From: Clavelina lepadiformis
Lineage: Eukaryota > Chordata > Ascidiacea > Aplousobranchia > Clavelinidae
NCBI RefSeq assembly: GCF_947623445.1
Contig: NC_135243.1
Coordinates: forward strand, 6,450,501 to 6,514,500
DNA: 64,000 nt
Direction: 5' to 3'
The position numbers and the translations under genes were made by a program. Numbering within the stretch: the stretch's first letter is position 1; each line of letters begins with the position of its first letter. This document shows, in pieces, positions 35,830 through 46,062 of this stretch. The notes under the pieces were generated by a model that had not been told where the DNA came from, made no database searches, and saw only the letters and a list, made by a program, of their open reading frames with translations.

Positions 35830-38800
35830 CATATGCTAAGGAAACTACAGCTATGTAAACTGCTCGACAAAGATCCAGCAAACAGAACGGATTTTGAAGT
35901 CTTCATTCTTCTTCGTAGCTATTCTGAGCCATTCTTTACACAAATGAAGACAAATATTTCGCACGCCATCTGTTCGTTGAAGTTCATCTGTTGAAGTCTG
36001 CAAGATCCTGCGTAGCGCATATCTCTTTAAGCATGGGCCCCTTGCAGTTGCATGGACTGCCATGGGTACCCGCGGTGACAGGCCTGGTAATCGTTGCTAA
36101 GACCTCTGTAGTGATGTGAAGCATTCTTACTTCTTTTCATCCCTGCCGTCTAATTTACCACGCACAGATGAAGCAACCGTTTGTGAAGAAACACAGTATT
36201 GCATGAACGCTTGCGGAGCAGTGAACAGATGAGCAAGAAAATGACCCTAATGATAAGCGCGAGACTACTTTTTGCACCGTTCATAACTTGCACTGCTTTC
36301 TATTTGAATTCCCGACAATCGTGTGATAAATTTATTATAGTATTAAGATCTATGCAATTTTAAATTATGTTGACTTCACTGCAGCCAGTTATTTTTTGAC
36401 GTTTTTGTAACTTTTACAACAATTTTTTTAAATTTATGGAATTCCAAGCACGTTTTTATGATTTTTTTTTAAAATATTGTTTTTAGATGTGAGTTAAACG
36501 TTCCTATTATCTTTAGTTTGATTTCACAGTGGACCTAATTATCGAGTTTCATTTTAAAGCTTTGCTTTTGGGCGACGATTGACTTTTATTTCAAAACGTT
36601 GCGCTCAGTCTCTACCGATTAGTCAACAGGTCAATTCCCAAACCGTAAATCCCCGCTCGGTAAATATTTAGCGTAAACTGGGAAACGACGCCACAATCAC
36701 TTCTGTAATAAAATAAAATCTTTAAAGCCGTATACTATTTATACTTTGCCCTTACACTGCTGTTCTGCAGCGTCATAGGCTTCTGTTTTTTGACTTTACT
36801 TATAGCCACTGTGTGTTAGTATTTAACCGAGAGATTTAAAGGTCTTTTTCTGCACATACTCACAGTGAAAATAAATTCATCAGTTCAACAGGAATTGGGT
36901 ATTTGCCAATTTACCTTCTGATGTGTTGGGAACAAGGTTTCAAAAGAAAATCAGCAAATCGATAAAAGCACTTATATAGTATATACAGTGCTGCCCAGTG
37001 TCTGGATCTGAATTTACGTTTAGCAATATATGACACACTCTGATTTTAAGTACAAAAATAATTTGGAAGCATAATAATAACTTTAGGAAACCAATACTCA
37101 TAAAAATGCAATAAAAAAGAAATGTTACAGATATTATTTAATAACCGTAAACTTTAGCAAACTTTCTATAACAGGTTAGACAAAGTTTTTAAAATTTCGT
37201 TTAAGTAACTAGGCTGCAGTAAATACAGGAAATCTTTTTGCATCATCTACAAATATTTGAACAAGGTTGACGCGCGACCACACCCCATGGCGATTCATAA
37301 AAATCAATATTTGAACAGCTGCAATAATATAGCGATAAAGTTGCAATCTCAGGCAAATATAAAAGTGGTAAAAATAGCAACTGCCCTTGCAAAGAAGAAA
37401 GATAAACAAAGTGCAGTTAGATAAAAATTTCTATAACGCTACTGTGACAGGCTACAGCACTAAAAGTCTTGTCGTTAAGTAGGAAGTCGAATGTACTGAG
37501 AACCTGCTACAGCAACGTTATAAGTAAGGTGGGTGTCAAGAACCTGCGAATATATAACATTTGCTTTTCTATAGTACACGAATTAGTGCTTATTTTATCT
37601 TTTGCTTGTTCACATGCATGGTTATTCCTGGCTTCAGCATAAAAGTTTAAACGTAAAGCGCTTTTGTCCGAATCTTGATAGAGACCTGCATTGTCGTTGC
37701 GGTTTTAATGTTTTCGCTAATAGTTCTACAAAGGTAATAGGTCAATAGGTTACATAGGTCTATGTATAGGTCTCAATATATAAATAGGTCTCAGTTTTTG
37801 TGTAAATCAACAAGTTTTACATTTCGTTTTAGTACATATATCTGCACATTTGTGAGCACACATATATGTTAAATTTAAAATATAGAAAAAAACTAATTTT
37901 CGCAGTACACGAGTAGACAAGAAATTCAGCAACTTCTTGCATATTATAACGTCTTGACTACGCCAATACGGTTATCTTTATGCTACCGGTTATCACTACA
38001 ATGTCGGTTATCTTTATGCTTGGCATGTGGCATGGAGGTTGAAAACAAGTTTAATTCGGTATATTTTGCTCAGTTGGTATTTAGGAAGGGATGCATCGTT
38101 TTTTCGAAATATCCATTTTTGAAAATACTTATACGAGAAGCTATATGCAGGATTGTAGGCTAAAAGTACAAATTTGAAAAATATGCGTATTTTAAAACCG
38201 TTTTACAACTAGAGATATATTGCTTTTATCGCGTGTGAAATATAAAATCAACAATAGGTGATAAACAGGTTATAGCCTACTCCACTTCATAACTTTGCAG
38301 TCGGTGCAGTGTAGCCTGGTGAGTGCTGCAGGACGACTTTCGTATGGTTGTCGGACGTCCACTGACAGTTTGATAAATTTTATTATCAGCGAAAAATCAG
38401 CAAAGACTTCTCAAGAAATGCGTGAAGCCTTAAAGAGTGTATGAAGATTGGCTTCAGTGTATGAAGTTTCGCTTTCTGACCGTTTAATCCAAACCTTTAC
38501 AGGCAGGTTTAAGCCGGCATGTGGGTCTGAGATAAAAAGTTGGTCAAACGATGAGATTGTAGATTGCTTGCTGCAATGCTGCAGTTTGCAGTTGCTTTGC
38601 AATATACCTAATGGATGGAGATTATTAAGCTTACTTTTTTGTTTTATTACCTATTCGATCAATGTTCATCAACGCCTGGTGGAGCGCATCACGTTTAAAT
38701 GAGAAAAGGGATTGCAGCAAAAGTTAAAACTTAAATTGTTTCAATTTGCCGCTCCACAAACCACGCCATCTAGCGATTGATACACAACTACAACTGAGCG

Positions 38801-40261
38801 CTAACGAATGACGTTGTTTTAATTGAAAACTTTTAATTAGGTTTTCCGCGTTTGTGTCATACGATTAGGCATTGTGAGATCATGAATTTATGTGTCTCCT
38901 TGTGTACTCTATAGTCTATAACACAACTAATACAAAATACGTGTCTGCCGCTACCTAGCGGACAGGATGTCCAACGCTACAAGCCAAACTAGGGCGGTTC
39001 TATGCGGTAGGGGCTGGTCATGTATCGGTGGGTGAGGAGATGGCCAAAATCAAGTAACATTATAAATGTAATGACACGTATACCAAATAAACAGTTCTTT
39101 GTTTAATGACCAACTTTTCAATTAAATGGGTAAATTTGCTATCGAATGCTATCGAATGAAGTTTAAATTTTACATTTAAGTATCTGTAACTATTGTTTGA
39201 CGTCAGTTCGCCAAATTACAAAAGGTCCCAAAAAGATACTGTCAATACACAGTTTGCCGGTAAATAAAACTAATAACTCTTTATACTGTTTTCTATTCTG
39301 TCTGGACATGTTATATTGATACAAATAAAAAACGATGTTGTCTGATTTTTTAAATGATTTATTTCCATAAATCAATTATTTTTAGTAAGCTTACAGTATT
39401 TTTCTGGGAAACAGTATAGTTCTAGGGTTTAAAGTATATCATAGACCTATTTGTGCAAATACTGATTTGATGGTTCAATTGTGCAAGATTTTTTAAAATT
39501 TGCTTAAAAATTCCATGGTTATGTTAATGCAAAATTTTGTTTTCTTATCCATCCTTTAAGTCGAATAACTTTAAGTGTAAAGCAAAGCTCATATAGGATG
39601 TCAAAGTTTCTATTTTGTTAAGCTATATCTTACCAGTGTATACTTTCTGTGAAATAAAGTGTTTCAACTAAATTTTGTATAATTAAGCTTCCTCGATAAA
39701 GACACCAAGATAAGAAAATGTTAACTTTCGCATATGCTTTGCTCAATATATTGAATATTTTATTTGTAGAAATAACAACACTGTATTTTGAAAAAATACA
39801 ATTTGACTAAATATTTGATGATATGAGCATAAAATTGCATTTAATCAACTCGTGTGGTACTTGCATAAACCGACACTTAATGTTATAAAACACTGTTGGC
39901 CATTTAACAAATTTTGAAAATCTCTGAAGAGAAGCCCATTGCTATAACAAAGTTTTCTAGACAAAATCAAGAAACTGTTAAAAAATGAAACGTTTACAAA
40001 AAGCTGAGCAATTTCTGGGTCAACATTTACGTTTAGTCTATCACTGCTTGAAACGGCTAGAAGTTAAAAACAAAACATTTTGAAATGATAATACAGTAAC
40101 TACTGTATAACATTAAATCAAATTTACGAAAATGTAAAAACGAAAAAAGTATCACAATACTGTATTATTTAATGAAAGTAAAATCCAAATTCTTGCAGTC
40201 TATCCAACAGATTTGCAATCTTTCTAAAAGTATTCATTCAAACAAAATAACAACGCGCCGC
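35830..40261. other. Intergenic: no gene supported
   Basis: AT-rich with AGGTCTATG/TAGGTCTCA words near 37745-37795. The open frame following B (to about 35990) is discussed under findings. The remaining ORFs lack support. Confidence 0.4.
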
Positions 40262-40273
40262 ATCATCACAATC

Positions 40274-40591
40274 TCAAACGTCGTCCGATAGAAGTAACTG
40301 GTGACTTTCTGTTACATGTCCAACAAACGCTTTGATTCGTTGGGCACGAACCACAGTTCCGTTTCGACGAATCTTTGTCACCTCGAACACAACGTTATGT
40401 TCTCTCACGTAAAATTTTTCAAAACGATCCACTTCGAAGTATTCCGTTGAAGTCTGGAAAGCCTTTGGAATTTTTGCAGTAAGCAGGTATCCATTTTTCT
40501 TCGGACATCTCTTGATAAGATAAGTCACATTTTGATCAGTGTCATGTGACATATCACTAATAAGAAACGGACCAATTTCCATTGTAGGCAT
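40274..40591 (-). CDS. Small two-repeat protein C, 105 aa
   Basis: Starts MPTMEIGPFL at ATG 40591 and ends SDDV. Repeat 1 is residues 21-45 (NVTYLIKRC ... PKAF) and repeat 2 is 66-89 (NVVFEVTKI ... IKAF), the same register as A, B and E. The frame continues 11 codons upstream of the ATG, but only from a TTG and just after an acceptor-like CTTGCAG, so the ATG is preferred. There is no signal peptide. The TATA box at 40884-40891 on this strand implies a 5' UTR of ~240-270 nt, possibly with an intron. The tandem copy D differs at 18 residues, all within the first 76. Function unknown; the strand-rich pattern suggests a small beta fold. Confidence 0.72.
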   Translation of the reverse strand: MPTMEIGPFLISDMSHDTDQNVTYLIKRCPKKNGYLLTAKIPKAFQTSTEYFEVDRFEKFYVREHNVVFEVTKIRRNGTVVRAQRIKAFVGHVTESHQLLLSDDV

Positions 40592-40883
40592 CTTACTAAT
40601 TGATTCAAAATATCGAAACAACAATCTCGAAAGTAAAAAAGTTCTGCAAGAATTTTAACGTAACGCATGTTAGTTTACAGCTGCATAAGTAGCTAAACAC
40701 AGAATGTCTAAATGAAATATAAGCCTACACAGAACTAATGCACAACCTTGCAACTTATACGGCCACTATACCAAACGTTTCCTGAGCTCCTGGCAAGCTG
40801 CTGTTGTTTGATTGAAGCAACCTCACTGATTTTACTGGCACCTAATGTGTCTTCACTCTACGTATGGCAGTTTACAATGTCTC

Positions 40884-40891
40884 TATTTATA
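40884..40891 (-). promoter_or_regulatory. TATA box of gene C
   Basis: TATAAATA on the minus strand in the context ACTATAAATAGAGAC, ~290 bp before the ATG and conserved in the D copy. Confidence 0.55.
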
Positions 40892-41445
40892 GTATTAAAC
40901 GTTAGGTTTATTTGATCCAGACGTGAACCTTCTTCGCGAAAGATGGCTCGCACTTCTTTTGTTTCAAAGGTGGATAAGTGCTTGCGACAGAGCCATGATG
41001 TAGAAAAATAATTAAAAAGTTGCGAACAGTGTAAAGGTGAAAATAAGATAGTGAAATGAAGATAATGACTGTAGCGCAAGTTTTGGAAAACAATTGATTA
41101 GACCGGTGCCAAACTTGAAGCATGTAATTACTTTGTGGTTTAAAATGATAGGTACAAGAACAAGGTAAAATGAACAGGAAAAATCTGATCAAAAATATAA
41201 AATGTTTACACAAATTTGTGCAATTTACCGGGTTTTTATTTACAGTTTATCACCTTATGACACATGCAGACATAAAGAGCAAAACATTTTGAGAACAAAG
41301 AGATTTTATAAATAAATCGAGACTTAACAGGAGTAAAAATGAGCATAAGTAAGCGATATTGTTCATTTACGGTAGCAAGTGAAGTTTTGTAATCTTTCTA
41401 ATAGTTTATGCAAAGAAAACCAAGTCCAACCACAGCATCACAATC

Positions 41446-41763
41446 TCAAACGTCGTCCGATAGAAGTAACTGGTGACTTTCTGTTACATGTCCAACAAAC
41501 GCTTTGATTCGTTGGGCACGAACCACAGTTCCGTTTAGACGAATCTTTGTCACCTCGAACACAACGTTATGTTCTCTTACGAAAAATGTTTGAAAAAAAT
41601 CCATCTCGAAATATTCCGTTGTAGTCTGGAAAGCCTTTGGAATTTTTGCAATAAGCAGGTATCCCTTTTTACCCGAAAATCTCTTGATACGATAAGTCAC
41701 ATTTTGATCGGTGTCGTGTGTCGTATCATTAATGAGAAACGGACCAACTTCCACTGTAGGCAT
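41446..41763 (-). CDS. Small two-repeat protein D, 105 aa, tandem copy of C
   Basis: Starts MPTVEVGPFL at ATG 41763. Same length and ends as C. Repeat 1 (21-45) reads NVTYRIKRFSGKKG, then IPKAF; repeat 2 (66-89) equals that of C except for one residue (R76L). Most of the changes from C cluster in and around repeat 1 and the segment joining the repeats (residues 4-61), while the last 29 residues are identical. The frame has no stop or shift, so both copies appear functional. It shares its promoter and 5' UTR with C by duplication. Confidence 0.72.
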   Translation of the reverse strand: MPTVEVGPFLINDTTHDTDQNVTYRIKRFSGKKGYLLIAKIPKAFQTTTEYFEMDFFQTFFVREHNVVFEVTKIRLNGTVVRAQRIKAFVGHVTESHQLLLSDDV

Positions 41764-42056
41764 CTTACTAATTGATTTAAAATATCGAAGCAACAATACC
41801 GGAAGTAAATATATTCTGCAAGATTTTTAACAAAACATGTTAGTTTACAGCTGCATAAGTAGCTAAACACAGAATGTCTAAATAAAATAAAAGCCTACAC
41901 AGAACTAATGCACAACCTTGCAACTTATACGACCACTATACCAAACGTTTCCTGAGCTCCTGGCAAGCTGCTGCTGTTGTTTGATTGAAGCAACCTCACT
42001 GATTTTACTGGCACCTAATGTGTCTTCACTCTACGTATGGCAGTTTACAATGGCTC

Positions 42057-42064
42057 TATTTATA
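42057..42064 (-). promoter_or_regulatory. TATA box of gene D
   Basis: TATAAATA on the minus strand, the same context and distance as for C. Confidence 0.55.
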
Positions 42065-42322
42065 GTATTAGATGTTAGGTTTATTTGATCCAGACGTGAA
42101 CCTTCTTCGCGAAAGATGGCTCGCACTTCTTTTGTTTCAAAGGTGGATAAGTGCTTGCGACAGAGCCACGATGCAGAAAAATAATCAAAAAGTTGCGAAC
42201 AGTGTAAAGGTGTAAATAAGATAGTGCAATGACGATAATGACTGTAGTGCAAGTTTTGGAAAACAATTGATAAGACCGGTGCCAAACTTGAAGCATGTAA
42301 TCACTTTGTGGTTTAAAATGAT

Positions 42323-43915
42323 AAACGTTTAATTGAAAGAATGATTTAGACATGCTGCTGCTGCTTATGGGTGGTACCATAGAAACTATACACCAACTGA
42401 TCTGTCTTGTTTTCATCGCAAAAACATCATGTTAATAGAATGAATGAGACGAGCGAAAAACGAACGAATGTATGTTACCATGGTAGTAGCGAGATCTCGC
42501 CTGGGAATGGGGATACACCGGGTGTTTTCCCTTGTTGCTTGCTGAGCCATTACGGCCATTTTGAAAGTCGGTTTTGCGCTTATTGTTCCCCAGTAGCTTC
42601 TAGTAAAATAATAACAAGTTTGCCCTCAGTATATGCTTTTCTGCGTCATTGTTAGAAATTTAAATCATGTGTGAACGTCTGTCAGTTTTTCGAACTTTTA
42701 ACTTCTGTTGCAAACTGTGTGATACTGACGACATCACTGGTTTCGAACTTTGTAAATTTTATGAACTGATGTAGGAAATAACTTGTAGTTATCTAATAAC
42801 TAATAAGACGATGACAAATCACTAATAAATGCTGAAATTAAGTACTTATGAGAAAATAAATACTTATCTTCACTGAATATAACCTATAGCTTATAGCCTT
42901 ATACGCTCGATCGAGTGAGTACAACAAGAATATCTTGCTTTAGTTCACCTTAACCAAACATAGTCTACACATCAGCATATATCATTACAACACATACATT
43001 CGGTGTACGCATGAACATTTAGATGAGCTTAATCTGACGAATATGCATTTGGTGTATCTTTTGTACTCTCGTGAAGGTACAAACATTATTAGCTACAGCC
43101 CACTGAGCTTAGTCATTGCTGTTGGCGCTATAGGCTTTAGGCCGGGACCGGTACAACAGCCATGAAAACACGGGTTTGATCTCACAATTTGAGTTGCTGC
43201 AGCAAAGTAAAGGGATACTTGGTTTCTAAGGTGTCAGAGTTGTTCTGAATGCATTGCTTCTGTAGCGAACACAAAAACAACCAGTTTGAATTTACGCAAT
43301 GATGACGTACTGTTACTAGGTGGCACTATAGCTGCGTGCCGTATCCAGTTTTAAGAAGTTACTAACTTTTAAATTCTGTTTCGGGCCATTTTTCCTTTTT
43401 TCCCAGATACACGACGATTAGGTGATGACGATAAATGCAGTGAACACCACGCAAGAAGATCTTGTTACTGCTATGTTAAAATATTTTTTACCACTATATT
43501 GGTTGTGTGTTTGTTCTGTCTGTTCATTTTATAGCCTCAGTGGAATTGTGCAACTTCCCCTTTTTGGCACGGAAATTTTAAGAACCTCAGCGATGTCGTT
43601 ACTGCAAAGCTTCGTTGTACTTAACGATTGTAGTCGCAAACCTTTGTATTAAATACTCAGAATTTTACAACGTTACACCACCTTTACGATTCTAATTAAC
43701 TTATAACAAATCCTTATAAGTGTAGACGGCCGTTGACCGTTCAATGAGACCTGTCTTTTGGTTGATGCAATCTTTTTTAAACGGTAGAAATTCAGCGATA
43801 AGTAACTGGTAGGCTGCTGTTTTTTTGTTTCCTGATGTCTGTCTTCATATATTTTTTAAATAACTGACACGGCGATTTTTTTCAAACAAATAATTCACTA
43901 TTCTAGTTAAACGCA
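42323..43915. other. Intergenic: no gene supported
   Basis: ORFs at 42407-42655 and 43422-43652 (+) show no domain, repeat or splice support. Confidence 0.4.
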
Positions 43916-44133
43916 GATTAAATATTGGCAAATAAAATAAAAATAAAAAATAAAATTTATTCAAAATAATACAACAAAAAATCAATAAATAACGTCGTAT
44001 TGTTTACATCTAAATATTAGCATTGGATTGGATTAAATATTGGCAATAGAAGCAAGATCTGTTCATATACAAAATAAAATTCATTTAAAATAATTCGACA
44101 AAAATCAATAAGTAACACTGTATTGTTTACATC
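43916..44133. repeat. Tandem duplication, ~100-bp unit, two copies
   Basis: Copies at about 43916-44013 and 44033-44133 share GATTAAATATTGGCAA, an A-rich block, then GTATTGTTTACATCT. The spacer repeats TTGGATTGGATT. Confidence 0.65.
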
Positions 44134-45155
44134 TTGATACCAACTGCCATTGATAAAATAGCTAAATCATAGTATCCAATGTAACATTGCAAAAATCGAT
44201 CAAATACACATTATAGTTTTAAAGGTAGATTACACCCTAAAATATGTTGCAATCTACGACTTGAAGTTGCAAGTGTACGGTAATGTTACCTACAAGTTTC
44301 CATAAACTTCCATAAACAAGGCATAATGCGCACGGTGCGTGCACACGACACAACCGGGCAGATGTTTACAAGTTGATGAAAATATTTTATATAAGATTAA
44401 GTTTTGAATAAACATATACCAAAACTTATTGTTGTTGTAAAACTTTTGCGCAACTACTCAACTTTTAGAAGAGAAATGTTCCTTTTTGCGCAAGGAACGT
44501 CTTGACTCTAGACAAAGGACAAAACTGACTACGTGCACACGACACGCGATACTATCAAGTCGACATTCCTTGAATAAGGTGGAAAGATTAAGTGAAAGGT
44601 GATCATGGTGTGAACAAGACCCCACAAGTGTATTGGGTTGCCACCATACAAGAAAGAGACACTTACAATGAGGCAGGGCTAATTATTATTATTGTCTTAA
44701 GTTTAGATTAATGATACTCGAAGTCTTCTTATATTTGCTTTTATACTTGATTCGTCGACTGGTCGTGCACTTTAGAAGAACATAATGCGGACATATAATA
44801 ATACTATACAATTTTATACTGCATATGGCCGGTATATGAAATTTATGACCAGCATACCCAAGAAGGCCAAAGATTTAAAATACATCGGCTTTCTAAAAAG
44901 TTATAGACAGTTCGGCCGTTAACAAACTTTCAAAAACTATTCGAACCCAGCACTTGTAGTATTAGCGCTTTTTCTTTAAACAGGAATAATTTGGAGAACA
45001 GAAAACTTTCCACTTCTTCACCAAACGCATTTCTGTCTGCTTCATTTTCTCCTGTTGCAGCTTAACATCAAAAAGCGTCCAGAACTTCCTAAAAGAATAT
45101 AAACTGAACAAATGAGCTTCGGCATCATTGGACTTCAGTTGTTCCTGCGACTCTT
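44134..45155. other. 3' flank of gene E, partly duplicated downstream of F
   Basis: Words near 44485-44650 (CTTTTTGCGCAAGGAAC, GTGCACACGACACG, GGGTTGCCACCATA) recur in order near 48030-48225. This shows that E and F arose by a duplication that included flanks. The stretch 44962-45189 (-) is an open frame continuing past the stop of E; see findings. Confidence 0.5.
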
Positions 45156-45470
45156 TCAATTCACATCTGATTCCGGATGCTGTACTCCGATATTGGTTTC
45201 TTCAAATGCTCTTATCCTTTTGACTATCATTGTGATGCCATGATGACAAAATTCAAGAACGTCCCAGACCACATTGTCCTCCTCGTCGTAGTATCGGCTG
45301 AATTTCTCCTGGAGGAAAGCCGCATTGCCGCTGACCCATACCTTTGGGGTTTTAAAGATGATCTGAAGAGTTTCTGGAACTTGATACTTTTTTATTTCAT
45401 AAACAACTTGTAAAGAATCTTCATAGCGCACATCAGTCAATTGTAATAGGTCGCCATCAAGCGAAGGCAT
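45156..45470 (-). CDS. Small two-repeat protein E, 104 aa
   Basis: Starts MPSLDGDLLQ at ATG 45470 and ends HPESDVN. Repeat 1 is 21-45 (QVVYEIKKYQ ... PKVW) and repeat 2 is 66-89 (NVVWDVLEF ... IRAF), the register of A-D. It is closest to A in repeat 1 (KKYQV) and to pseudogene F over its whole length (FCHHGIT, IIF, W). There is no signal peptide or membrane segment. The TGA stop is followed, one frame back, by an open stretch of about 76 codons that resembles the tails after A and in F. Upstream, opposed TATA boxes at 46027-46062 could start the transcript, leaving a 5' UTR intron. Role unknown. Confidence 0.7.
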   Translation of the reverse strand: MPSLDGDLLQLTDVRYEDSLQVVYEIKKYQVPETLQIIFKTPKVWVSGNAAFLQEKFSRYYDEEDNVVWDVLEFCHHGITMIVKRIRAFEETNIGVQHPESDVN

Positions 45471-46026
45471 TTTAAAGCATGGATGTCTAGTTTGTACGTA
45501 AAATTTACAGTAAACTCGTGAATATTTATTAAATATATATGCTTCAACAGAGAAAAATCAATTATAGAAATGGAAAAAAAGCATGGCAGGATATCATTTA
45601 TCGATACTTAAACGTTTTATTATAACTATAAACTACACGAAAGCGCAAAATTATGTACCAACAGAAGTTGCTTCCAAGTTTAACGACTGCAAATCGGCAC
45701 ATCTTCGATAGGTATACCTCAAGACAACCAAAGAGTTATACCTGAAGAAAGGACAGTTCTGAACAACTTCGCTCCTATTTATATCTGACTCATACGGACT
45801 TTGCCCTTTTTCAGTTTATTTTTATTGATAAAAAAGCGTGAACGGGGAATTATTTACAAACGAATCGAAAGGGAGATGACAAACCAAAATAGTATACACG
45901 GTGATACAATGGGAAACAAGAAACCATTGCACCAACAAACCATTGTCTGGATTCCACCAATCGCAAGGCCTAGAATTATACCACAAAAGCACCTCTCCCT
46001 CGTTGGTATGGCGAGTTGGTGTCACA
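45471..46026. other. 5' flank of gene E
   Basis: Contains CACCAATCG (a CCAAT-type word, near 45955). No coding exon supported. Confidence 0.4.
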
Positions 46027-46062
46027 TATAAAAGACGGTTTTATGCTGGTTTGTCTTTTATA
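46027..46062. promoter_or_regulatory. Face-to-face TATA boxes in a 10-bp perfect inverted repeat
   Basis: TATAAAAGAC at 46027-46036 and its reverse complement GTCTTTTATA at 46053-46062, 16 bp apart. Each strand thus has a consensus TATAAAAG. The minus-strand one points at gene E. The plus-strand one points at a 32-codon ORF from 46078 that I do not recognise. Confidence 0.4.

Larger units (their letters stand above)
40262..42322. repeat. Tandem duplication carrying genes C and D, two ~889-bp copies
   Basis: Copy 1 is 40262-41150 and copy 2 is 41433-42322, in the same orientation, offset by about 1171 bp. Each holds a complete small gene, its 5' UTR and a TATA box. The noncoding parts differ by only about 10 bases in 380 (counted by eye), plus a CTG insertion in copy 2. 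Confidence 0.9.

Noticed and set aside
40858..42285. ORFs in the 5' flanks of C and D that look conserved between copies
   Set aside because: They are similar only because the duplication is young; they lie upstream of or across the TATA box, so they are probably noncoding.
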